Shown here: positions 8,805-17,554 of the stretch, one piece after another
Layout: every line of letters starts with the position of its first letter
Position numbering within the stretch: the stretch's first letter is position 1
Origin: Fibrobacter succinogenes
Lineage (GTDB): Bacteria > Fibrobacterota > Fibrobacteria > Fibrobacterales > Fibrobacteraceae
NCBI GenBank assembly: GCA_902794535.1
Contig: CADBHQ010000003.1
Span: 1 to 64,000, forward strand
Direction: 5' to 3'
DNA length: 64,000 nucleotides
The notes under the pieces: generated by a model
Seen by the model: the letters and a program-made list of their open reading frames with translations, nothing else
What the model was told of the DNA's origin: nothing
The model's database searches: none
Translations under genes and position numbers: made by a program

Positions 8805-10654
8805 TTACAACCCCCAAAAACTTTTTCTTCCTCCAAAACCTGATGCGCATGTTCTCTAATTTCTGCAGGCACGGTAAGCGCTTTCTGATGATGCGGCTTG
8901 ATACGAGCGTCCACGATCAACGGGGCTTCGCATGCCCAGTGCTTTTCGCTCATGCGGGCTTGATAACCGAAAACATCCTTTGCCGGATCAGAACGTGTAA
9001 AGGTTAGCCACAAGAAATCGCGAAGATTGCTAGTGTCCAGAGAAGAATCGAGTTCTGAGTCGACAATCGAAATCCAGGGATAATTCTCGCGGAATTCCCA
9101 GTGAGCGAGCGCCTCTTCGATTTGTGCGATGAAGTTTTCGCGGCCAGCGCTATCGTAAGCGGGGCCTTGCAAAACGATGACGCCTGGCATCGGAATCTTG
9201 GCCGAGGTAATTCCCGGGATCTTGAGTGATTGCAAATCTTCGGGATTGTGGCGCAGTTCGCGCTTCTTTAAGCCGGCGGCTGCAAGTGTCAGCTTGGAAC
9301 CGTGATTCAGTTTGCTTCCGGTGTAGTCAAGCGTGTCGATGCTGGTGCTGGTTTCAAAATGCAAGTCGCGGCTAAAGTCGATTCGCTCCAGCACATGCCC
9401 GAAGAATCCGGCAACGTCGTTGACGTCGATTTTATGGCCGGCCTCTTCGTCTTCGGCGGCGGCAATCAAAAGGTACTTGGTCAGGCTTGCCTGATTGAAT
9501 CCGAGAATAGCATTGGCCGTCTTCAGGAGTTCGAGCGGCTCGCGGTCTTCGGGCTTGGCGTAGGGCCTAAAGCGTTCGTGGGCAAGCGCTAGGCAAAGCG
9601 GGTGTACGCCGGCATCATCGACGGCGTGGAGTGCCACAAGCCCCGGAATCGAGGCGGGCACCATGGGCTTTGTAATCTGGTGAATAAAGCTTCCGAATAA
9701 GGTGTCTTCTTGCGGCGGGCGCCCTACGACGGTAAAGGGGTAGATCGCGTTCTTCTTGCACAAGACTTTTTCGACCTTGAGATACGGGAACGGGTGCCTA
9801 TCGGAATAGTAGCCAATGTGATCGCCGAAAGGGCCTTCGGGCTTTAAATCCGGCTGGAGTTCGCCCAGAATGCAAAAGTCCGCATCGCTCGAAACCAGGT
9901 AGCCGTCGTGAATAAAGTAACGGAAACGCTTGCCGCCGAGCATACCTGCAAATAAGAGCTCGCTCAGGTTTTCGGGCATGGGCATGACGGCTGCCACCGT
10001 CTGCGCGGGCGTGCCACCGATAAAGATGCTGACCTTAAGCGGTCTGCCTTCTTCAATCGCTTTCTGGTGGTGCCTAGCGATGTCGCGCTTGATTTGGTAA
10101 TGGAGCCCGCATTCGTTGCTGGCGTAATTGTTTCCCGAAATCTGCACGCGGTACATGCCCACATTCGTCGTCATGACCGAGGCGTTCTCGGCGGGGCGTG
10201 TCGCTACCTGCGGGAGCGTCAAGAAGGCACCGCCGTCATTAGGCCAGCAGACAATTTGCGGCAAGTCCGAAAGTTTGCATTCCTTAAAATCCTTAAGACT
10301 TCCGCTTTTTTTCGGGAGCGAATGCAGGCCTGTGCGGGCTGCCCTCAAAAGTTTGGCGGGCGAGGCGTGCTTAAAGAATTCGACCGGATTCGACTTGAAC
10401 AGGACCGCGGTTTGAGTCCCTTTCAGGGTGTCGCGGAACAGAAAATCAAGCCGTTCCTGCGTGCCAAAGATATTGCAAACGGCCCTGAACGGGCTTCCTT
10501 TCACATGTTCGAAAAGAATGGCCGGTCCCTTGTTTTCAAATGTCTGGCGGGCAATTTCGGCCATTTCCAAGTACGGATCCACCTCGCGCTGAATGCGCTT
10601 GAGCATGCCTGCTCGTTCAAGATCTAGCAGTGCCTGTTCCAGGTTTCTGTACAT
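8801..10654 (-). CDS. UbiD-family decarboxylase
   Basis: 617 residues, a member of the UbiD family of prenylated-FMN-dependent aromatic acid (de)carboxylases. Recognisable segments are NECGLHYQIKRDIARHH with the conserved Arg region, GELQPDLKPEGPFGDHIGYY holding the catalytic Glu pair, and VGRPPQEDTLFGSFIHQ. No UbiX flavin prenyltransferase gene is in the window. In bacteria of this type a role in menaquinone synthesis is likely, but other aryl acids cannot be excluded. A GGAG precedes the ATG. It follows the SRPBCC gene by 14 bases and overlaps the metalloprotease gene by four. Confidence 0.88.
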   Translation of the reverse strand: MYRNLEQALLDLERAGMLKRIQREVDPYLEMAEIARQTFENKGPAILFEHVKGSPFRAVCNIFGTQERLDFLFRDTLKGTQTAVLFKSNPVEFFKHASPAKLLRAARTGLHSLPKKSGSLKDFKECKLSDLPQIVCWPNDGGAFLTLPQVATRPAENASVMTTNVGMYRVQISGNNYASNECGLHYQIKRDIARHHQKAIEEGRPLKVSIFIGGTPAQTVAAVMPMPENLSELLFAGMLGGKRFRYFIHDGYLVSSDADFCILGELQPDLKPEGPFGDHIGYYSDRHPFPYLKVEKVLCKKNAIYPFTVVGRPPQEDTLFGSFIHQITKPMVPASIPGLVALHAVDDAGVHPLCLALAHERFRPYAKPEDREPLELLKTANAILGFNQASLTKYLLIAAAEDEEAGHKIDVNDVAGFFGHVLERIDFSRDLHFETSTSIDTLDYTGSKLNHGSKLTLAAAGLKKRELRHNPEDLQSLKIPGITSAKIPMPGVIVLQGPAYDSAGRENFIAQIEEALAHWEFRENYPWISIVDSELDSSLDTSNLRDFLWLTFTRSDPAKDVFGYQARMSEKHWACEAPLIVDARIKPHHQKALTVPAEIREHAHQVLEEEKVFGGCK

Positions 10655-10668
10655 GGAAATCTCCGCTG

Positions 10669-11163
10669 CTATCCGGCGGTAGCGGATTGGTCGATGGCGC
10701 TGAACCCTTGGGTCTGTTTCTTGCTTTCGATGGCTGCGAGAGTATCGCGGGCGTCCTTACGGCTAGCCACGGCGTAAACAATCGAAGCGTTGTCCATCAC
10801 TTTTGCAAAAGCTTCTTCCGGGAATTCGCTGAATCCTTGGAAAGAAAAGTCGTCGTAGCAGGCGGTCAAATTGCCTTCGTCTACAAATTCGTGGCTCGCA
10901 TTGAATCCGCGGAAAGGACCCTTGTCCAGGCGGACCATGATTTTGCCCTTGTTGATTGCACTAATGCGGCCCGTCCAGCAAATCTTGCGGAAACCGACTA
11001 CAACAGTGTAGCGTACGATTTCGCCAGCTTCGATTGCCTTGGGCAGCGTATAGTGTACAACGGGGGATTTTCCGATAGTCACGTTCATGGGCGCATAGCG
11101 CATGGTCTCCAGCAAATTTGCCAGAGTATATTCCTGCCATGAAGTTTGACTGTATTGAACCAT
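10669..11163 (-). CDS. SRPBCC (START-like) domain protein
   Basis: About 164 residues with the pattern of cytoplasmic SRPBCC proteins: a GEIVRYTVVV strand, then CWTGRIS, then GPFRGFNASHEFVDEGNLTACYDDF, matching the usual 'W-T-A-R-I ... G-P-F ... H-x-F ... T ... D' layout. These folds bind hydrophobic ligands; no catalytic function is implied. I take the ATG at 11163, with a TTG six bases upstream as the alternative. It is the first gene of the operon leading to ubiD. Co-transcription hints that it might handle an aromatic or prenyl intermediate, which is inference only. Confidence 0.65.
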   Translation of the reverse strand: MVQYSQTSWQEYTLANLLETMRYAPMNVTIGKSPVVHYTLPKAIEAGEIVRYTVVVGFRKICWTGRISAINKGKIMVRLDKGPFRGFNASHEFVDEGNLTACYDDFSFQGFSEFPEEAFAKVMDNASIVYAVASRKDARDTLAAIESKKQTQGFSAIDQSATAG

Positions 11164-11241
11164 ATTCAATAATTTAGCAAAAAGAAATGAGATTTGTCGT
11201 GAGTCTTACAAAATAAAATGAGTTTTTTCCAAGCTCAACGA

Positions 11242-11559
11242 TTAGAACTCGAAATCAACTGCACGGCGTTCTGTTACGACTTTTTTAACAAACGATACAA
11301 TTGCCAAATGTTCCGGATGGTTCTGGTAAACGTCGAGTGCTGCTTTGGTGTGGAATGTAGTATCGAGTGCGACATCGTATTCGATATCCCCGTTACCCAG
11401 TTCGGCCTTGTTAAAGTTCAAACCCGATTCAATGCTCAAGAGACCAGGAATCTTTCCGGCCAAAGCGTGGAATGCATCGACCATCTTCTGGCCGTTTTCT
11501 TTTGCAGAAGCACCTTCAGCTTCACTCTTCAATTTCCAAAATACAATGTGACGGATCAT
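11242..11559 (-). CDS. Dabb-family stress-response A/B barrel protein
   Basis: 105 residues, the normal size for the dimeric alpha/beta barrel (Dabb) family. The MIRHIVFWKLK start, the helix KMVDAFHALAGKIPGLLSIESG and the closing YQNHPEHLAIVSFV are all characteristic. Most members have no proven reaction. Its start overlaps the stop of the glycosyltransferase gene by ATGA, placing it last in the 14638-to-11242 operon. Confidence 0.88.
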   Translation of the reverse strand: MIRHIVFWKLKSEAEGASAKENGQKMVDAFHALAGKIPGLLSIESGLNFNKAELGNGDIEYDVALDTTFHTKAALDVYQNHPEHLAIVSFVKKVVTERRAVDFEF

Positions 11560-12743
11560 GATTTCCTCTTTTGATTATAAATTTGTTTGTAAAGGTCCAA
11601 TTGCCGCTTAAAGCAATCGTTCCAACTAAATTTTTCGGCGTATGTTCGGGCGTTTGCCTTCTTTTGGCTCAGGTCCGAACGGTAAAGTTCTACAATGGCG
11701 TCTGCCAGGGCTTCGGACGTGCGCTTTTTCAAGACAACGCCAGCACCTGAGTTCAGCACATGTTCAGCAGCGGCGCCTGTGCTTGCCCCAATTTGGGCGT
11801 TTCCGCAGGCCATGCTTTCCAGAATCGAAAGCCCGAAGGTTTCCCAGCCCGAAAGGGCCAGTCCCATGTCTACGCTGGCGTAATGTCTTGCCATTTCATC
11901 GATCGACGAAATGAATCCGGCGTATTGAATGTGAGAATGCTTCTTGACCGCTTCTTCGACCTGCGGCAGGTACGGGCCAGTGCCTGCAAAAACAAGCGCC
12001 GGTTCGCATCCCAGCTTTTCTGCAATCAGGGGGTAGGCGCCCAACAAGAGTTCGATTCCCTTTTCTTCGCAAAAACGATGCGGGAAAAAGATAGTGAGTC
12101 GTTCCGGTTTTCCGGCTTTTAATTTCTGAACAAGCGCTTCGTCGCGTTTTGCGGGCGAGAACATCTGAATATCGCAACCGAGCGGAATCCAGTGCGATTT
12201 GGGCAGGCGATTCTTTTCGAGGCGCTTCAGGACTTCGTCGCAAGAAACCTGGATGCCGTCAAAATGCTTGAATTCTTGTCTGGCGTACCAGAAGGCGACT
12301 TTCTTCGCCAAAATGCCTAGCGTACGGCCGAACTTGTTTGTCACGGGGCGCTGCACGTAGGTAATGGGAAAGTCCGCATGCCAGAAACTTAAAAGAATGG
12401 CGTCGGGCACAATTTTCTTGGCCACGTGTCGCACCACGGTCGGCAAAATATAGGGCGAACCGACTTCAATCACTTGGGGCTTGTACTTCTCAAGGATGGG
12501 CTTGATTTGCGACGGACGCCACATAAAGCGGTATTCCCACTTGCCCGGGAATCGGTAAGCTTCTACGTGCTCGATAATGAGACCGTTGCTTTTCTGTTCG
12601 GTATAAGTCTTGGAATCCGGCATCACGAACACCGACAAGACTTCTTCTTGTTGTTCGTAAAATGCCATCTTTTGCAGGTGGTAGCGGCGTACGCCACCGC
12701 CCGATGGACTCCAGAAGTTGTTAAAATCGACTATGGTGAACAT
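11556..12743 (-). CDS. GT4-family glycosyltransferase
   Basis: 395 residues. The N-terminal Rossmann domain starts IVDFNNFWSPSGGGVRRYH with the glycine-rich acceptor loop. The C-terminal GT4 donor site shows FPHRFCEEKGIELLLGAYP, FAGTGPYLPQVEE and the ESMACGNAQIGASTGAAAE signature, with the conserved Glu/Ser region. It transfers a sugar from a nucleotide donor to an unknown acceptor at the cytoplasmic side, probably for surface polysaccharide or glycolipid. It sits between the primase-like gene (TAATG overlap) and the Dabb gene (ATGA overlap); no other sugar genes are near, so the substrate cannot be guessed. Confidence 0.85.
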   Translation of the reverse strand: MFTIVDFNNFWSPSGGGVRRYHLQKMAFYEQQEEVLSVFVMPDSKTYTEQKSNGLIIEHVEAYRFPGKWEYRFMWRPSQIKPILEKYKPQVIEVGSPYILPTVVRHVAKKIVPDAILLSFWHADFPITYVQRPVTNKFGRTLGILAKKVAFWYARQEFKHFDGIQVSCDEVLKRLEKNRLPKSHWIPLGCDIQMFSPAKRDEALVQKLKAGKPERLTIFFPHRFCEEKGIELLLGAYPLIAEKLGCEPALVFAGTGPYLPQVEEAVKKHSHIQYAGFISSIDEMARHYASVDMGLALSGWETFGLSILESMACGNAQIGASTGAAAEHVLNSGAGVVLKKRTSEALADAIVELYRSDLSQKKANARTYAEKFSWNDCFKRQLDLYKQIYNQKRKS

Positions 12744-14638
12744 TAGTCGATCTCGGCTTCTTCTTGCATGCGGTTAGAAGCCGGGTCGATTGAAATCGAA
12801 CCTTGGTACAGCTGGTTGTTGCCCAAGCGCTTGGAATCGACGGTAAGAACCATTTTCCCGTCATTGGATTCCAGCCAGTAAATGGCATCGGAATCGCGCA
12901 GGTAGGCGCGTGGTCCCACAAGTCCTTCGTCAGAAGAAATCAATTCTCCGCCAACGAACATCGGAATGTCCAGGGCCTTGTACAAGTCGAGGATCACTGA
13001 AGAACGTCTTTCGTGAATGTCCAGAAGTTCCGCGTAGTCCGAAACCTTCAAATGGTCAATGCCGTCAATGACAACGACCAAGTTGTGGTGCAGCTTGATT
13101 TCTTCTCTCAAGTTCGCAAGCAGTTCAATATTGTCGAAATCAAATTGGTCGTCCCAGATTTCCAAGCGGTTGTTGCGCACGAATGCCATCAGGTCGCGGG
13201 TCGCTTCCAGAATCTTCTGGTTTACGCCTTCGTCTTCGCTTTGTTTGCGCACGGTCAGCACCGATTCGCCAATCAGCATGGCGACGAGCCTGTCAAAGAT
13301 TTGACGGCGCGGCGTTTCGAGGGCAATGTAAATCAGCTTGAGCTTCGGGTTACTTTGGACCAAATCCAAAGCAAGGCTCGAAAGGAGGGTCGTCTTCAGG
13401 CCGAAGGGCTTCGAAGACACATAGAAGCAGCCAGACTGAATGCCGTCAATTTCCTGAGTCAACTTTGGGAAGGTGTTGAGGGCGTAGCCAACGCTTACAT
13501 CTGGCGGGCAAACCATGGCAGCATCGAAGTTTTCCTTGATGTCTTGCAACAGCATGGAGCGGCGGTGGGTATGCACCGTGTCTTCGACTGTGTTTTCGAC
13601 AAGCGAAAGCAACTGGTCGGCGCCGTTCTTGCGGACAACCATGTCGACCGTTTCGTCTTTCGGGAGAACGATGGACTTGAATTTCAGACCGAGGTGTTCC
13701 GCCATCTTCAGGTATTTCTGAATGCGGTATTCCTGTTCGCGGCGGTCCTGTTCGCGTCTTAAAATGACCGTGACCGATTCAGCGCCGCAAGCCTTAAGCT
13801 TGTACAGGTGGCTCAGGCTGAGTTCCTGATACATGGTCGAAACCACACCTGGAATGCCGGCAAGGTCGGCGGTCAGTGCATCGAAGAAGCCTTCGACAAT
13901 TACAGGTTTTGTAATATCGGACTGAATGTTGAACGGAATGTCTGCCGGGCCCGAGGCGTAAGAAACGTACGTATGCGGTCCGTCAGATTCATCGATCAGG
14001 CGACCGTAAACGGAGTGAATCAAGCCCTTGGAATTGCGAGCGGGAATCGTGATGCGCGGTTCATGGTAGGCGTCCAGATTGTCCAGGTAGAAACTGATCT
14101 GGTGGCGTTCAATGCCCGACATCATGCAGAAGCTCACGAACGGTTCCGGGTCGCCGCTGTAATAGCCAATGCCATAAAGCTGAGCCTGACCAATGCTCCA
14201 TCCGCGGGCGGCCAAGAAGTCGGCCGAAGACGGGCTTCTGCAGGCGGCCCAGTGGCAGTAGCGCACAAAGTTTTCGAGAACCTTGGATTTTTCGCCACCG
14301 ATTTCCTTGATCCACGGATGTTCATCTTGTTCGCGGTCGCGATCCGGTTCAAGCGTTCCTAAAAAGTCTACAGCTTCCGCTCTAGCGGCTTGTTCGTCCA
14401 TGCCGTTAAAGCGACTGCGCATTACAAATTCAACAAGGTCACCTTCGCTGCCGCACTGCAAGCAACGATAGCGCCAGTATCCTAAAGCGTCATAAAAGAA
14501 CAGAGACGTTTCTTCGGGAGAATGAAACGGGCAGCATGCAATCAGATTTCGGCCCCAGCGACTTAAAGGGATTCCCAGCTGTCGCGGATGGGTCTTGGCT
14601 CGCATGACAATTCCTGCATGTTCTTGGTCGATAATCAT
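12743..14638 (-). CDS. primase/helicase-like protein (CHC2 zinc finger, TOPRIM, RecA-like) with altered catalytic motifs
   Basis: 631 residues arranged like phage T7 gp4. A CHC2 zinc ribbon uses C36, H39, C59 and C62. The TOPRIM region is near 244-300 with E249 in VIVEGFFDAL. A RecA/DnaB-like domain spans about 395-610 with a Walker B at IDGIDHL (D525). Two motifs are odd. The TOPRIM DxD is replaced by RREQDRRE (294-301). The P-loop reads SSKPFGLKTT (408-417), keeping Lys-Thr but losing the usual glycine before Lys. It may not prime DNA. It is first in a tight operon with GT4 and Dabb genes and divergent from ruvC. No phage genes surround it. Confidence 0.78.
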   Translation of the reverse strand: MIIDQEHAGIVMRAKTHPRQLGIPLSRWGRNLIACCPFHSPEETSLFFYDALGYWRYRCLQCGSEGDLVEFVMRSRFNGMDEQAARAEAVDFLGTLEPDRDREQDEHPWIKEIGGEKSKVLENFVRYCHWAACRSPSSADFLAARGWSIGQAQLYGIGYYSGDPEPFVSFCMMSGIERHQISFYLDNLDAYHEPRITIPARNSKGLIHSVYGRLIDESDGPHTYVSYASGPADIPFNIQSDITKPVIVEGFFDALTADLAGIPGVVSTMYQELSLSHLYKLKACGAESVTVILRREQDRREQEYRIQKYLKMAEHLGLKFKSIVLPKDETVDMVVRKNGADQLLSLVENTVEDTVHTHRRSMLLQDIKENFDAAMVCPPDVSVGYALNTFPKLTQEIDGIQSGCFYVSSKPFGLKTTLLSSLALDLVQSNPKLKLIYIALETPRRQIFDRLVAMLIGESVLTVRKQSEDEGVNQKILEATRDLMAFVRNNRLEIWDDQFDFDNIELLANLREEIKLHHNLVVVIDGIDHLKVSDYAELLDIHERRSSVILDLYKALDIPMFVGGELISSDEGLVGPRAYLRDSDAIYWLESNDGKMVLTVDSKRLGNNQLYQGSISIDPASNRMQEEAEID

Positions 14639-14715
14639 AGCGGTCCTCTTTTATACATTGAAAATCTAGTTATTTCTTTTGGGCTAGGGTAGTAAATCTT
14701 TTTTATTTTTAGGGT

Positions 14716-15294
14716 ATGATCGTCCTTGGAATTGACCCCGGCACCATTACGACCGGTTATGCATTTATTGAATCTAGCGCACAAAAAGTAAAGGTCCTGG
14801 AATACGGAACTTTGCATGCTCCAGCAAGCCATGCGCTCGAAGATCGACTGTTGCATATCGTGTCCGGGCTCGAAGAGTTATTGGACAAATACAAGCCCGA
14901 ATCGTTTGGCATGGAAGGTATTTTCTTTGCGAAAAATGCCAAGAGTGCTCTAGTGCTAGGCCACATTCGTGGCGCGGTTCTAGTGGCCTGCCGCAAGCGC
15001 GGAATTACGTATAGCGAATACAGTCCGCGAGTTGTCAAACAGGCGGTTACAGGCGATGGTGGCGCTTCCAAGGAACAGGTGGCCAACATGATTTTTGCGC
15101 GACTCGGAATACAAGGGAGTGACTTGCCGCTCGATGCTTCCGACGCTTTAGCAATCGCATGGACTCATGCGAATCCGTCTCCGCTGAACGATGCGGTGTC
15201 TAAGGTTCTCGGTAAAAAGAAGGTCGTGCGCAAAAAGAAGGCGACTACCAAGCAGTGGCTAGATTTGATTGAAAAGATGGGAGGGCATGTCTGA
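14716..15294 (+). CDS. ruvC: crossover junction endodeoxyribonuclease RuvC
   Basis: 192 residues. It resolves Holliday junctions in recombination and repair together with RuvAB. The RNase H-like fold starts MIVLGIDPGT with D7. The other metal ligands are E67 (FGMEGIFF), D140 and D143 (LPLDASDALAIA). A basic C-terminal tail (KKKVVRKKKATTK) is an extension beyond the usual 160-175 residues. ruvA and ruvB are not in the window. Its TGA overlaps the ATG of the downstream carboxypeptidase gene by one base. Confidence 0.95.
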   Translation: MIVLGIDPGTITTGYAFIESSAQKVKVLEYGTLHAPASHALEDRLLHIVSGLEELLDKYKPESFGMEGIFFAKNAKSALVLGHIRGAVLVACRKRGITYSEYSPRVVKQAVTGDGGASKEQVANMIFARLGIQGSDLPLDASDALAIAWTHANPSPLNDAVSKVLGKKKVVRKKKATTKQWLDLIEKMGGHV

Positions 15295-15968
15295 TGGACT
15301 CCAAGATTTGTTACGGCCTTCGTCCGGTTGACTCTGCTGATTTTGTTGAGGTCGATGGCTACATCGTTGACAAACAGGTTCTCGACGATTACAACAAATT
15401 AAAAGAAACGTTTGCAAAGTCCGGTTTTGCTCTCCGCATAGAATCCGCCTACCGCCCGTTTGAACGACAGCTTTCGATTTGGAATCGCAAGGCAAGGGGT
15501 GAACTCAAACTGCTTTCTGCCGAAGGACTCCCCATGGAGCGCCCGGCAGACGAAGAACAATTGATGTATGCGATTTTAACTTGGTCGGCGCTCCCTGGCG
15601 CAAGCCGTCACCATTTGGGCACTGATTTAGACGTGGTCGATGGCAATGCATGCCCTGCCGGCTACGAGGTGGAACTCACCCCCGCCGAATGTGACGGCAT
15701 GTTCCGCCCCTTCCATGAAAAGTTGACCGAACTAATCGGGGCGGGCGAGTCCTTCGGCTTCGAGCGCGTCTTCGTGCCTGGCCGCGGCAAGATTCAGCCC
15801 GAAAAGTGGCATATCGCGCACTTGCCGACCTCGCGAAAATACCTTGAAAGCTTCTCGCTCAAAGACCTCCGCGCCCTCTACGAAAAGACGGATATTGCTT
15901 GCAAATCCGCCTTGCTGGATAACCTGGAATCGCTTGCTGAAAATTACATCTACCCGTATTTTGTGTAG
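15294..15968 (+). CDS. M15B D-alanyl-D-alanine carboxypeptidase (VanY-type)
   Basis: 224 residues. Zinc-binding motifs of the VanY/M15B family are present: SAYRPFERQ, SRHHLGTDLDVVD (His and Asp ligands) and EKWHIAHLP (third His with the catalytic Glu). It would trim terminal D-Ala from muropeptides. No signal peptide or lipobox is visible, so it may work in the cytoplasm on recycled peptides, consistent with the MpaA-type gene 14 bases downstream. It is coupled to ruvC by a TGATG overlap. Confidence 0.88.
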   Translation: MDSKICYGLRPVDSADFVEVDGYIVDKQVLDDYNKLKETFAKSGFALRIESAYRPFERQLSIWNRKARGELKLLSAEGLPMERPADEEQLMYAILTWSALPGASRHHLGTDLDVVDGNACPAGYEVELTPAECDGMFRPFHEKLTELIGAGESFGFERVFVPGRGKIQPEKWHIAHLPTSRKYLESFSLKDLRALYEKTDIACKSALLDNLESLAENYIYPYFV

Positions 15969-15982
15969 GTCTTGAACTCGTT

Positions 15983-16681
15983 ATGCCGTTTGCTCCTGAA
16001 ACCCGTGGAATCCTTCGCTTGCCCTTTGCTGAATACGGGCACTCCGTTCTCGGTACGCCCTTGCGCTACATTCCGTGCTCCGACTCATGCCGCGTACTTG
16101 TGGTTGCTGGAATCCATGGCGAAGAGCCCGAAACCACGTTCCTGCTGAGCCGAGTCCTTCGGGCGTTCGAAAAGCCTTTTGAATCGGTCGCTTTCGTGCT
16201 TTGTGCAAACCCCGATGGCATGACGCTTGGAACCCGCGGAAACGCAAATGGGGTAGACCTGAACCGCAACTTTCCGACGGCAAATTGGAGCAAGGAACCC
16301 GTAGGCTCCCGCTCCATTCTAGAAGCCCCGCGAGATACGTTCCTGTCGGCAGGAAACGCTCTTGGCCGTGAGCCAGAAACGGCAGCGCTTGTTACGCTCA
16401 TTCAAAAACTTTCGCCCGAAAGCATTATTTCGATGCACGCTCCTATGGCTTGTGTCGATGCTCCGGCATGTACAGATCTTGTAAAAAGTTTGTGCGAATC
16501 CTTCAATTTGCCTTGGCATGCCGACATTGGATACCCCACACCGGGGAGTCTCGGCACTTGGTGCAAAGAACAAAAAAGTCCAGAGTGCATCACTCTGGAA
16601 CTTCCTCGAATGTCGCTAGAAGCGCTCTTTGATCGCTATAGCGAAGGCTTTGTTACTTTCCTTCTTTCGCTTCTTCGATAA
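15983..16681 (+). CDS. M14 zinc carboxypeptidase, MpaA-like murein peptide amidase
   Basis: 232 residues. Family signatures are AGIHGEEPET (zinc His and Glu), CANPDGM, RGNANGVDLNRNFP (substrate carboxylate binding), SMHAP (third zinc ligand) and the catalytic Glu in CITLELPR. E. coli MpaA removes diaminopimelate from muropeptides during cell-wall recycling. With the VanY-type neighbour this forms a small peptidoglycan-recycling pair behind ruvC. The last 29 bases overlap the convergent pssA gene. Confidence 0.85.
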   Translation: MPFAPETRGILRLPFAEYGHSVLGTPLRYIPCSDSCRVLVVAGIHGEEPETTFLLSRVLRAFEKPFESVAFVLCANPDGMTLGTRGNANGVDLNRNFPTANWSKEPVGSRSILEAPRDTFLSAGNALGREPETAALVTLIQKLSPESIISMHAPMACVDAPACTDLVKSLCESFNLPWHADIGYPTPGSLGTWCKEQKSPECITLELPRMSLEALFDRYSEGFVTFLLSLLR

Positions 16682-17447
16682 TCTTCTTACGCTGAATCAG
16701 GCCTAAGGTAAAGCCTGCAATCAGGTACACAGAGCAGAGCGTAAGCAGGTATTCCAAAATAAACGGAACCTTGTCAGAAATGAACAGGAATCCGCAGATA
16801 TAGGTAATCACAATCAGGATTGCCTGGCCGATGTTCAAGAGCTGATTCTTGCGGGGCTGGAGCTTGGGCAAGAAGAGCGGGCTTACCATCAAAAGTCCGG
16901 TTACCAGCATCACGAGTACCGGGAGAACCATGAGCGGGCTCTCGGCGTTTTCAAACAGACCGTTCTGTTTGAGGTAGACAATCAGGATAGCGTTGATGGC
17001 ACCGGCAAAGGTAGACGGAAGGCCGGAGAAGTGGTGGTGGTAGGTGTCGCTATCGCAGGCATTGTACTTGGCAAGGCGCATGGCGGCGCAAAGCACGTAG
17101 ATTGCAAATGCGACAATCAGGAGCACTCCGTTGGTCTGGAACCATTCCGGGCTCTGGGTCTTGTAGGTAAAGAAAACGGTAAATGCCGGAGCGAGACCGA
17201 AGGCAATCAGGTCAGCAAGGCTGTCGAACTGGGCCCCGAACTCGGAACTTGCATTCACGAGACGAGCGGCAAATCCGTCCAGCTTATCCAAGAGAACGCT
17301 CAAGATAATGAAATAAGCACCGGTGCGGATGGGGTCAGAAGAGGTAAAAGAACTGAATGCGCCGGTCACCCAGCAAATGGCAAAAACGCCCAAAAGAAAG
17401 TTCATGCTAGTGAACGCATTCGGCAAAATAAAACGAGACTTACCCAT
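16653..17447 (-). CDS. pssA: CDP-diacylglycerol--serine O-phosphatidyltransferase
   Basis: An integral membrane enzyme making phosphatidylserine, the precursor of phosphatidylethanolamine. The CDP-alcohol phosphatidyltransferase motif is complete: DKLDGFAARLVNASSEFGAQ followed by FDSLAD. About seven to eight hydrophobic segments follow. I place the start at the ATG 17447 (MGKSRFILP), since GGAGG stands five bases before it; an upstream ATG at 17459 is in frame but lacks a site. The 3' end runs 29 bases into mpaA on the other strand. No psd gene is nearby. Confidence 0.92.
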   Translation of the reverse strand: MGKSRFILPNAFTSMNFLLGVFAICWVTGAFSSFTSSDPIRTGAYFIILSVLLDKLDGFAARLVNASSEFGAQFDSLADLIAFGLAPAFTVFFTYKTQSPEWFQTNGVLLIVAFAIYVLCAAMRLAKYNACDSDTYHHHFSGLPSTFAGAINAILIVYLKQNGLFENAESPLMVLPVLVMLVTGLLMVSPLFLPKLQPRKNQLLNIGQAILIVITYICGFLFISDKVPFILEYLLTLCSVYLIAGFTLGLIQRKKIIEEAKEGK

Positions 17448-17506
17448 AGGGTCCTCCATTAAGAAGTATCGAAATAAAGATAGTTTTTTTGTGGGCTAAA
17501 AACAGA

Positions 17507-17531
17507 AAAACGCCCTGTAAACGGGCGTTTT
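17507..17531 (-). terminator. Rho-independent terminator downstream of the peptide-binding lipoprotein
   Basis: Stem 17511-17515 with 17523-17527, extended by A-T pairs to 17507-17531, with a 7-base loop. T-runs exist on both strands, and the minus-strand copy ends in five Ts. It sits 24 bases after the stop of the 17555 gene and before pssA. Confidence 0.8.
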
Positions 17532-17554
17532 CAAAAGTGGAAAATCTGATTTTT

